Below, in pieces: positions 52,796-59,088 of a DNA stretch of 64,000 nt. The stretch is from Paenibacillus caseinilyticus (GTDB lineage Bacteria; Bacillota; Bacilli; Paenibacillales; NBRC-103111). Each line of letters opens with the position of its first letter. Position 1 is the first letter of the stretch. The position numbers and the translations under genes are program-made. The stretch is taken from the NCBI RefSeq assembly GCF_027533645.1, contig NZ_JAQAGY010000029.1:27167-91166 (forward strand). The letters run 5' to 3'. A model generated the notes under the pieces. It ran no database searches and was not told the origin of the DNA. It worked only from the letters and a program-made list of their open reading frames with translations.

Positions 52796-53920
52796 CTAGG
52801 GCGTTGGCATAGGTGCGGGACTTTTTCGGTAAAAGGGGGTGGGCACGACCCGGGCGCGCAGCAGCTTGCCGCGGATCTCAACTTGCAGCTCCGTCCCGAG
52901 CGCGGCATACTCGGCTTCGATCAAGGCCAGCCCGAGGCTACGCTTCAGCGTCGGAGACTGGGTGCCCGTCGTGATTTCGCCGATTGGACGGCCGTCCGCC
53001 GCATAGACGGGGTATTGGGACCGGGGGATGCCCCGGTCGATCATTTCGACGCCGGCCAGCTTGCGGCGTACGCCGAGCTCCTTTTGCAGCAGCAGGGCTT
53101 CCCGCCCGATGAATTCCTCCTTGGCCAGGCGGACGAAGGGGCCGAGCCCGGCTTCGAGGGGCGAGATCTGAGGACCGAGCTCTTGGCCGTAGAGGGGCAG
53201 CCGCGCTTCGAAGCGCAGCGTATCCCTGGCGCCGAGGCCGGCAGGCACGAGGCCTTCCGGTTCCCCGGCCTGCAGCAGCCCCTGCCAGACAGTGGCAGCG
53301 TCCCGGGCGCCGATGTAGAGCTCGAAGCCGTCCTCGCCCGTATAGCCGGTGCGCGAGATCAGCGCCCGGATTCCGCCGCAGAGGGAGGCCTCCGCGAGGA
53401 AGGTGAAGGGACGCAGCTCGGGCAGGGGGGCGTCCATGGCCCGCGACAGGATGGCCGCAGCCCGCGGGCCCTGCAGGGCAAGCAGCGCGGTCGCCTCCGA
53501 CCGGTTCTCCAGCTCGACCCCCGGGACCAGGTGCTTGCTCAGCCAAGCGAAGTCCTTCTCGATGCCCGATGCGTTCACGACGAGCATGAACCGGTCCGCG
53601 CCGAGGCGGTAGCAGAGCAAGTCGTCCACGGTGCCTCCGTCCGGATAGCAGAGCAGGGTATAGTGGGCTTCGCCGGCCTGCAGGCGGCTGATATCGTTGG
53701 TCGTAAGCCGCTGCAGCCACGATGCGGACCCTGGACCGGTCACGAGGAATTCGCCCATATGCGAGACGTCGAAGAGCCCCGCGCGCTGCCTTACGGCTTC
53801 GTGCTCGAGGGTGAGGCCGGCGCTGAACTGGACCGGCAGATCCCAGCCTCCGAAGTCGATGCACCGGGCGCCATGAGCGCCATAGAGAGGATACAGGGGG
53901 GTGCGTTTGAGCGGGTTCAT
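52796..53920 (-). CDS. gcvT: Aminomethyltransferase (glycine cleavage T protein)
   Basis: This 374-residue enzyme transfers the aminomethyl carbon from GcvH to tetrahydrofolate, releasing ammonia. Motifs: KRTPLYPLYGAHGARCIDFG, LFDVSHMGEFLVTGP, YRLGADRFMLVVNASGIEKD, SRTGYTGEDGFELYIG and GLGARDTLRFEARLPLYG. Start ATG 53920 has GGAGGTGACGG upstream. First gene of the operon behind a near-consensus promoter and a structured leader. No canonical glycine riboswitch was recognised in the leader. Confidence 0.96.
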   Translation of the reverse strand: MNPLKRTPLYPLYGAHGARCIDFGGWDLPVQFSAGLTLEHEAVRQRAGLFDVSHMGEFLVTGPGSASWLQRLTTNDISRLQAGEAHYTLLCYPDGGTVDDLLCYRLGADRFMLVVNASGIEKDFAWLSKHLVPGVELENRSEATALLALQGPRAAAILSRAMDAPLPELRPFTFLAEASLCGGIRALISRTGYTGEDGFELYIGARDAATVWQGLLQAGEPEGLVPAGLGARDTLRFEARLPLYGQELGPQISPLEAGLGPFVRLAKEEFIGREALLLQKELGVRRKLAGVEMIDRGIPRSQYPVYAADGRPIGEITTGTQSPTLKRSLGLALIEAEYAALGTELQVEIRGKLLRARVVPTPFYRKSPAPMPTP

Positions 53921-53956
53921 TCCGTCACCTCCGTTTCATTTGGAAGAAGGAAGCCA

Positions 53957-54031
53957 GCCTGGGCAGAAGTATAACTCGTCAAGGGGAACATAAGCGGTGA
54001 TGTTGGGGCGGCCTGGAAGATTAGCCCAGGC
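53957..54031 (-). promoter_or_regulatory. gcvT leader with mutually exclusive hairpins
   Basis: In the minus-strand leader, GCCTGGGC (54031-54024) can pair locally with CCAGGC (54016-54011, 9-nt loop) or, over 8 perfect pairs, with GCCCAGGC (53964-53957). Both cannot form at once. This looks like a switch, but no known riboswitch class was recognised and no T run follows, so any control would be on translation or by a protein. Confidence 0.45.
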
Positions 54032-54043
54032 GTATATACTTCA

Positions 54044-54072
54044 TTAATACGAGACCTTCGGTCAAATGTCAA
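54044..54072 (-). promoter_or_regulatory. gcvT operon promoter
   Basis: On the minus strand TTGACA (54072-54067), a 17-bp spacer and TATTAA (54049-54044) form a near-consensus SigA promoter about 120 bp before gcvT. Confidence 0.75.
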
Positions 54073-54080
54073 CCAATTAA

Positions 54081-54109
54081 CTGACTTTTCTAAGTATTTC
54101 GTCTATGAT
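54081..54109 (+). promoter_or_regulatory. gcvH promoter
   Basis: CTGACT (54081-54086), a 17-bp spacer and TATGAT (54104-54109) form a likely SigA promoter. It is back-to-back with the gcvT promoter, only 8 bp between -35 boxes, so one regulator could control both. Confidence 0.65.
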
Positions 54110-54193
54110 CTTGACATGCCAAAAGCGCTTGCCTTACTCTCAAAAGGGAGCTTTAATTCCAATATTGTCTGGAGAAAGCGGGTGTGGCCGATA

Positions 54194-54595
54194 ATGGGCG
54201 AGGTGAAGGCAGGACTGCGGTACAGCGAAGATCATGAGTGGGCAGCAGAAGCGGAGAAGGGCACGGTCCGAGTAGGCATTACTGATTTTGCCCAGCGGGA
54301 GCTCGGGGATATCGTCTTCGTGGAGCTTCCGCAGGTCGGCGCCGTAGTGGAAGCCGGGGGAAGCCTCGGGACGATCGAATCGGTGAAGACGGTCTCCGAA
54401 CTGTATGCTCCGGTGGGAGGCAGAGTAGCCAAGGTGAATGAGGCACTGCTCGGCAGCCCCGAGCAGGTGAACGAGGACCCGTACGGGGCCGGCTGGGTCG
54501 TCGAACTGGCTGTCGATGAGCCGCTGGAGCAGGCAGGGGCGCATCTGCTCACGGCCGAAGGATATTTATCACACCTCGATTCGCTCGAAGAATGA
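54194..54595 (+). CDS. gcvH: Glycine cleavage system H protein
   Basis: This 133-residue carrier shuttles the aminomethyl and dithiol groups on a lipoyl arm. The lipoylated lysine is K65 in IESVKTVSELYAPVGG. ATG 54194 (MGEVKAGLRYSEDHEW) gives the standard start; ATG 54116 would add 26 atypical residues and lies at the expected transcription start. It is divergent from gcvT. The ribosome binding site is weak, which may matter for control. In many Bacilli GcvH also provides lipoyl groups to other complexes. Confidence 0.95.
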   Translation: MGEVKAGLRYSEDHEWAAEAEKGTVRVGITDFAQRELGDIVFVELPQVGAVVEAGGSLGTIESVKTVSELYAPVGGRVAKVNEALLGSPEQVNEDPYGAGWVVELAVDEPLEQAGAHLLTAEGYLSHLDSLEE

Positions 54596-54620
54596 GGCCC
54601 CGCCGGCCGCAGCGCTCTGT

Positions 54621-54675
54621 ACACCAAAAAACCGAACTCTGGGGCAGCCTGTGCCGGGGTTCGGTTTTTTGGTGT
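54621..54675. terminator. Strong terminator after gcvH
   Basis: A 17-bp perfect stem starting ACACCAAAAAACCGAAC pairs with its complement around a loop, carrying TTTTTT in the 3' arm; usable on both strands between gcvH and the convergent cheW. Confidence 0.85.
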
Positions 54676-54783
54676 GATTTGCACGACCCGGGGACGGGTG
54701 GCATGAGAAGGCGTCTGCGTTCTGCGGTGTGCCCTATGTCAGGCGCCTGCCTTCGGTACCCGGCGGCAGATCCGGCCGGCCAT

Positions 54784-55227
54784 TTACTCGTTTTCCGGAT
54801 GCTCAGCAATATACTGCATCAGCTCTTGAATTTTGAGGACGCATACGAGTTCTTCCCTGTAGGTGACGAAGCCTTGAATATAGGGGCGTTCCTCCGGCAG
54901 ATCGCCTTCATCCATATTCTTGAGCGGGATGGACGTGAAGTCGTATGCTTCTTCGACCATGAGTCCGTACGTTTTGTCGCCCAGCCCGATCAGGATAATC
55001 CGTGTCGTAGGCTTGATCGTCGTATGATTCCCTACCAGATAATAGCGCAGGTCGATAATCGTATGCAGCTTGTTCTCGTACTTCATAACGCCGAGTACAT
55101 ATGTCGGCATTTTGAGGACCGGCGTAATTTTGGTTACGGGCACGATCGATTTGATCTGTTGGGCGGATATGGCATATTTCTCGCTGCCGATACGGCAGAT
55201 AATGGCTTCCAGCGTTTGAGCTTCCAC
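54784..55227 (-). CDS. CheW-domain chemotaxis coupling protein
   Basis: This 147-residue CheW-like protein couples receptors to CheA. It starts with GTG 55227 behind GAGGAGG. Family pattern: IICRIGSEKYAISAQQIKSI, VLGVMKYENKLHTIIDLRYY, ILIGLGDKTYGLMVEEAYDF and PYIQGFVTYREELVCVLKIQ. No receptor or CheA gene is near; a lone CheY lies 2.6 kb away. It could be a CheW or a CheV-like part without receiver domain. Confidence 0.92.
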   Translation of the reverse strand: MEAQTLEAIICRIGSEKYAISAQQIKSIVPVTKITPVLKMPTYVLGVMKYENKLHTIIDLRYYLVGNHTTIKPTTRIILIGLGDKTYGLMVEEAYDFTSIPLKNMDEGDLPEERPYIQGFVTYREELVCVLKIQELMQYIAEHPENE

Positions 55228-55485
55228 GGCTCTTGCCTCCTCGAATGGAACTTTCTGTGCGTCTTTCTATTCATTGTACACCAAGGGGAGAGACACTATG
55301 TAAGGAGAGGGCAAGTGCCCGGTTCCTTACCCGGTTTTTCAGCGGTTCCGTATCCCTTTGCCGGTCGGCGTGCCTTTTGGGGGCGGTTGCTTGTATAATG
55401 GGGAGAACTGCGGTCTCCATCATCACAGCTACGGCTCCTTACGGGAACGGCAGGCTTACGGCCAAGAACACGGGAGGTTCATCTC

Positions 55486-56166
55486 ATGAAAAGATTTTTG
55501 CTTGGACTCTGCTGCGGGGCGGCGCTGGCGTCCTCTACGCTGGTTTACGCATCGGATGAAATACGGGCGGCGCTGGCGTCCTCTACGCTGGTTTACGCAT
55601 CGGATGAAATACGGGCGGCGCTGTTTCCTGTCCAGTTTGAATTCAACGGCGAGAAGCGCGAGACGCCTTCCCGGTTTGCCGTTCTCAATTATAACGGCCA
55701 CACCTATGTCCCTCTCCGTTACATGGCGGAGAATCTGGGCGCCGGTGCCGCTTACCGGGAAGAAGACAACACGGTCTCCGTTGTTTCCGAGCCGAGCGGG
55801 GCGGATGAAGCCGCGAAGCGGATCTGGGCCGCCCGGTACCGTCTGGAGCGCGGCATGACCTCCAAGGAAGTGCGCGAAGCGCTCGGCGAACCTTCGTTCT
55901 CCGCGCTGCTCGACAGCTCCCGCCAGCAGTGGCGCTACGATATCGGCGCAAAGTCCGATTACAAGAACAACGGCGGGGTGAGTGCGGATACCGAGGCGCT
56001 GCACCGCGGCGATCTGCAGGCGCAGGTTTTCGTTTCTTGGAATGCCTCCGGAGAGGTCGACCGGTACGAACTGTGGAGCGCTGTCTCTACGGAGAACGGC
56101 GCCCGCGCGGTTCAAGTCCATATCGTCTATCCCGACGGCTCGTCCAGCACGGCCGCCCACGAATAA
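55486..56166 (+). CDS. Stalk-type protein (copper amine oxidase N-domain-like) with duplicated signal-peptide junction
   Basis: A 226-residue exported protein. A signal peptide (MKRFLLGLCCGAALASSTLV) runs into a perfect in-frame duplication of 16 residues (ALASSTLVYASDEIRA twice), so two copies of the cleavage region exist. Then comes a copper-amine-oxidase N-terminal-like (stalk) domain (about 47-105; NYNGHTYVPLRYMAENLGAG) and a helical/beta domain with LERGMTSKEVREALGEPSF, as in small Bacilli exported proteins. Stalk domains often bind wall components. The start has no strong site (GGAGGTTCATCTC is close). Confidence 0.82.
   Translation: MKRFLLGLCCGAALASSTLVYASDEIRAALASSTLVYASDEIRAALFPVQFEFNGEKRETPSRFAVLNYNGHTYVPLRYMAENLGAGAAYREEDNTVSVVSEPSGADEAAKRIWAARYRLERGMTSKEVREALGEPSFSALLDSSRQQWRYDIGAKSDYKNNGGVSADTEALHRGDLQAQVFVSWNASGEVDRYELWSAVSTENGARAVQVHIVYPDGSSSTAAHE
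55517..55623 (+). repeat. 48-bp tandem duplication inside the stalk-protein gene
   Basis: A 48-bp unit is present in 2.2 perfect copies (units start at 55517 and 55565; 11 bases of a third). The copies are identical, so the duplication is recent and in frame, probably by slipped replication between short GGGCGGCGCTG repeats. Confidence 0.95.
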
Positions 56167-56846
56167 TTCACGCCTGCTTCAGCCGGCTCCCTCTGCTTGG
56201 GGAAGCCGGTTTTTTGCGTGCCTCGGCCGCTGATTCTTGTGCGGCAGGGCGGGAGCGGGCGGCGTATCCCCTTAGCCTCCGGCCGGGGCCCTGGGAGCTC
56301 GTCCTTACACGGTGTTATCATTTCGCCTATGTTCAGCAGTCTTGGCGGCTGCCGAACACCCCGGCTTCTCTCCGCAATACGGCGCCTGCAAGACCTGCCG
56401 CTTTCTGCCTATTCTTCTTATCGTCACCGGAGAGGACTAGGTTTAGAGCAGAGCGATATTTTGTTCGGATGGACAGGCCTGTTCCGGATTCCAAGAGGTA
56501 TGCCGACCGAAGGTGTGTACAGTTAATCCAATTTCAGAGGCAAATAGGCGATGCCGCGGAAGAGCAGCGGAGGGTATGGATCGTTCGCCAGGTCGGCGGA
56601 TTCGCCTTCATAATCGTATCAGGGAAGGAAGACACCCAGGCTGTAAGCTCCAGCCTGCCAAGGATCTCCGTCACGGATTTTGCTGCCTCTTCCTTATCAG
56701 GGGGCATTCAGCAGACGGCAGGAGATGAGGGGTGCCGGAGCCGGGATTCAGGCTGTCTTTTATTTGGAAAAAGGTACATACAGATGAAGAGCCTGGGCAT
56801 CCTATCTCTGTAATAGACCAAACCAAACCATCTTCAGGAGGTTCAC
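56167..56846. other. 680-bp gap without a supportable gene
   Basis: A terminator for the stalk-protein gene lies at 56182-56215 (CCGGCT paired with AGCCGG, followed by six T). From about 56530 to 56815 one plus-strand frame looks protein-like (RRVWIVRQVGGFAFIIVSGK) but has no start or ribosome binding site and no family I know. It may be a decayed gene. The spore coat gene's promoter, possibly sporulation-specific, should be at the right end. Confidence 0.4.
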
Positions 56847-57437
56847 ATGCACACCCAGCAGAGATTTGCCGCCCACGAGTTTCTCGAAACCCAGGAGGCG
56901 GTGCGCACCAAAGCCGCTCATATCGAATTGTACGGCGTACTGTTCTCGATGGCCCAGGATACACATCTCAAGGATATTTTATTCAACCAGCAGAGAAGAA
57001 TGATCGAAGGCTATAATTTCGGCGTGCAGCTGCTGCAGGGGAGGGGGATCACGATTCCGGCGCCTCCGCATACACCGGAACTCCGGGTATACGAACAACC
57101 CCAGACCGGTCTCCAGCAGCCTTCCCTGCCGGCGCCGAATCCTAACGTAACGTCCTTATCCGACGTATCTATCGCAATGATTGCCTTGAATCTGCATAAG
57201 ACCGGTTCAGCGGTATCGATGCTGTGGGCCAATGAATGCGTCGAGCCCCAAATTCGTCAATACCACGCAACATCGGCCAATATATGCCAGGAAATGGCGT
57301 TCGAGATGTTCCAATATATGAACTACAAGGGGTATTATCAGGCTCCGCAGCTCGCTGACCATACCATGCGTACAATGATCGGCGCCGTTCAGCCTGCGCA
57401 GCAGCAGCAGCCTTATCAGACCCATTTCAATCACTAA
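56847..57437 (+). CDS. CotF-like spore coat protein
   Basis: The 196-residue protein follows CAGGAGG. It is helical with a Pro/Gln-rich centre: HEFLETQEAVRTKAAHIELY, a linker (about 72-108) with repeated Pro, then SIAMIALNLHKTGSAVSML and MAFEMFQYMNYKGYY, and a Gln-rich tail. This two-helical-hairpin design with a late YMNYKGYYQ motif is that of CotF/YhcQ-type coat proteins. It should be made in the mother cell late in sporulation. A terminator follows. Confidence 0.88.
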   Translation: MHTQQRFAAHEFLETQEAVRTKAAHIELYGVLFSMAQDTHLKDILFNQQRRMIEGYNFGVQLLQGRGITIPAPPHTPELRVYEQPQTGLQQPSLPAPNPNVTSLSDVSIAMIALNLHKTGSAVSMLWANECVEPQIRQYHATSANICQEMAFEMFQYMNYKGYYQAPQLADHTMRTMIGAVQPAQQQQPYQTHFNH

Positions 57438-57481
57438 CTTGCAAGCTCCCGGTCCGGCATGCGCCATATGGAAGCAAGCAC

Positions 57482-57517
57482 AAAAAAGCGGCGGAGCCAG
57501 GCTCCAACCGCTTTTTT
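57482..57517. terminator. Bidirectional terminator between coat gene and YjcZ gene
   Basis: AAAAAAGCGG pairs with CCGCTTTTTT around an inner GGAGCC/GGCTCC stem. Both strands end in six T. Confidence 0.88.
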
Positions 57518-57536
57518 GTGCTTCATTCCAAAGGCC

Positions 57537-57629
57537 TTACACTACGAGCGCACGGCTCACAATCACCAGCAAGATGAAGAGAACCAGAATGGCACCTGTC
57601 GAAGTAAAACCGCCGGCATATCCACCCAT
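57537..57629 (-). CDS. YjcZ-like microprotein 2
   Basis: The product is 30 residues: MGGYAGGFTSTGAILVLFIL, then LVIVSRALVV. ATG 57629 has AAGGAGG upstream. The Gly-rich head, the shared GFTSTG(A/V)ILVL core with the protein at 46046 and the single helix place it in the YjcZ family. It lies next to the spore coat gene, convergent, consistent with a sporulation role. It is too short for most gene finders. Confidence 0.82.
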   Translation of the reverse strand: MGGYAGGFTSTGAILVLFILLVIVSRALVV

Positions 57630-57880
57630 TGTTCATTCCTCCTTCAATCCTAGTTGCTTCGGAGCTCGAAGCTCCTTCACACCCTATATTCTATGCCTCG
57701 CGGGGAGTCCTGGGATGGGTGAACGCCCGGCGAAACGCAAAATGGGCGTCTGCCAGTCCATGGAAAAGGGGTGAGGAAAGTATTAGAAAAACTAACTTCT
57801 CCTGCCCCCGGTTCTTAATTCGGTCCTCAACTATTTCTGGCATAATGGCATCAAACGGAAGACTCGGGAGGATGGAATCA

Positions 57881-58243
57881 ATGGCGAAGGTAATGGTAGT
57901 GGATGACGCGGCGTTTATGCGCATGATGCTTCGTTCGATGCTGACGGAAGAGGGTCATGAGATTGTGGCGGAAGCGGCCAATGGGCTGGAGGCAGTGCAT
58001 GCGTATCTGGCGGCCCGTCCGGACCTCGTAACGATGGATATTACGATGCCGGAGCTTGACGGGGTAGGGGCGGTCAAGGAAATCCGGCGTCACGATCCGG
58101 CGGCCCGGATTATTATGTGCTCGGCCATGGGACAGAAAGCGATGGTGGTCGACGCCATTTCGGCCGGCGCCAAGGATTTTGTAGTGAAGCCGTTCCAGAA
58201 GGACCGGGTCGTTGAATCGGTCAACAAAGTGCTCAGCCTGTAA
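57881..58243 (+). CDS. Single-domain response regulator, CheY-like
   Basis: The product has 120 residues; ATG 57881 has GGGAGG 9 bp upstream, while ATG 57872 overlaps the site. The receiver domain is complete: acidic pair in VVDDAAF, phosphorylation site D53 in VTMDITMPELDG, and K103 in DFVVKPFQ. There is no output domain, so it acts as CheY on the flagellar switch or in phosphotransfer. CheW 2.6 kb away is the only other chemotaxis-type gene here. Confidence 0.93.
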   Translation: MAKVMVVDDAAFMRMMLRSMLTEEGHEIVAEAANGLEAVHAYLAARPDLVTMDITMPELDGVGAVKEIRRHDPAARIIMCSAMGQKAMVVDAISAGAKDFVVKPFQKDRVVESVNKVLSL

Positions 58244-58291
58244 AAGGGCGGCATCGGCATCTTAGCCGGATGCTGCCGCATGGAATGCAAG

Positions 58292-58325
58292 AAGCTGTCC
58301 GGAGGGTGATCCGGGCAGCTTTTTG
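58292..58325 (+). terminator. Terminator after the cheY-like gene
   Basis: AAGCTGTCCGG pairs with CCGGGCAGCTT (one mismatch/wobble), followed by TTT. Confidence 0.75.
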
Positions 58326-58362
58326 CTGTTATAGCGGGGAGGGATAAGAGGCGGCGAATCCT

Positions 58363-58926
58363 TCAGGATCGTCGCCTTAAGGCCTCCTCCGCGTAGAGCC
58401 GGAAGTTTTCTTCATCGTGACACACGAAGATCACACGCTGGAGCGATTCCGGATTTTCCGCATGGCCCCGCACGAATGCGGTTATTTCATCCCAAGCACA
58501 AGCCGCCGCGAGGGTTTTGGGGAACCCGTAGATCCCTGTCGCGATATTCGGGAACGCGATCGACCGTACATTATGCTTGCCGGCCAAGGCCAGCACGCTG
58601 CGGTAGCAGCTTTTGAGCACTTCGGCTTCACCTTGCGCGCCGCCGTTCCACACAGGTCCCACCGTATGGATGACGTACTCGGCCGGGAGCTTGCCGGCCG
58701 TCGTCACTACGGCTTCTCCGGGCGGGCAGCCGCCCTGTATCGAGCGGATGCGGATACAGTCATCGAGGATCGCGCGGCCGCCTGCCCGGTGGATCGCCCC
58801 GTCGACTCCGCCGCCTCCAAGCAGGCTGGAATTGGCTGCATTGACGATGGCGTCCGCCTGAACCCGTGTAATGTCACCCCGCATGACCTCAACTGAAACG
58901 CTGCCGACGGTTACTGCTGCTGTCAT
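58363..58926 (-). CDS. Macrodomain protein, O-acetyl-ADP-ribose deacetylase type
   Basis: The 187-residue protein follows AAAGGAGG. MacroD-type motifs are all visible: GDITRVQADAIVNAANSSLL, GGGGVDGAIHRAGG, CPPGEAVVTTAGKLPAEYVI and IAFPNIATGIYGFP. Such enzymes remove acetyl from O-acetyl-ADP-ribose or ADP-ribose from acidic side chains. It is monocistronic; no ADP-ribosyltransferase or sirtuin is nearby. Confidence 0.93.
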   Translation of the reverse strand: MTAAVTVGSVSVEVMRGDITRVQADAIVNAANSSLLGGGGVDGAIHRAGGRAILDDCIRIRSIQGGCPPGEAVVTTAGKLPAEYVIHTVGPVWNGGAQGEAEVLKSCYRSVLALAGKHNVRSIAFPNIATGIYGFPKTLAAACAWDEITAFVRGHAENPESLQRVIFVCHDEENFRLYAEEALRRRS

Positions 58927-59047
58927 AAGAGTTCAGCCTCCTTTATGGCCCCCATTTTTCTTGGTATCTTTTTACTTACCCACAATGGAACCCACTGCCA
59001 TTAAGTATATGAAACTCCCTGCCGTTCCACAGGATGCCAAATATGTA

Positions 59048-59080
59048 AAAAAGGCAGAGGTCCGGGACCCCCTGCCTTTA
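59048..59080 (-). terminator. Terminator after the FAD oxidoreductase gene
   Basis: AAAGGCAG pairs with CTGCCTTT around an inner stem; the minus strand continues with TTTTTTA. Confidence 0.78.
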
Positions 59081-59088
59081 ACTACACT

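Noticed and set aside
51357..53974. Plus-strand reading frames over gcvPA and gcvT
   Set aside because: Shadows of well-supported glycine cleavage genes.
53921..54043. Canonical glycine riboswitch before gcvT
   Set aside because: The characteristic tandem aptamer sequences were not found; only an uncharacterised alternative hairpin is present.
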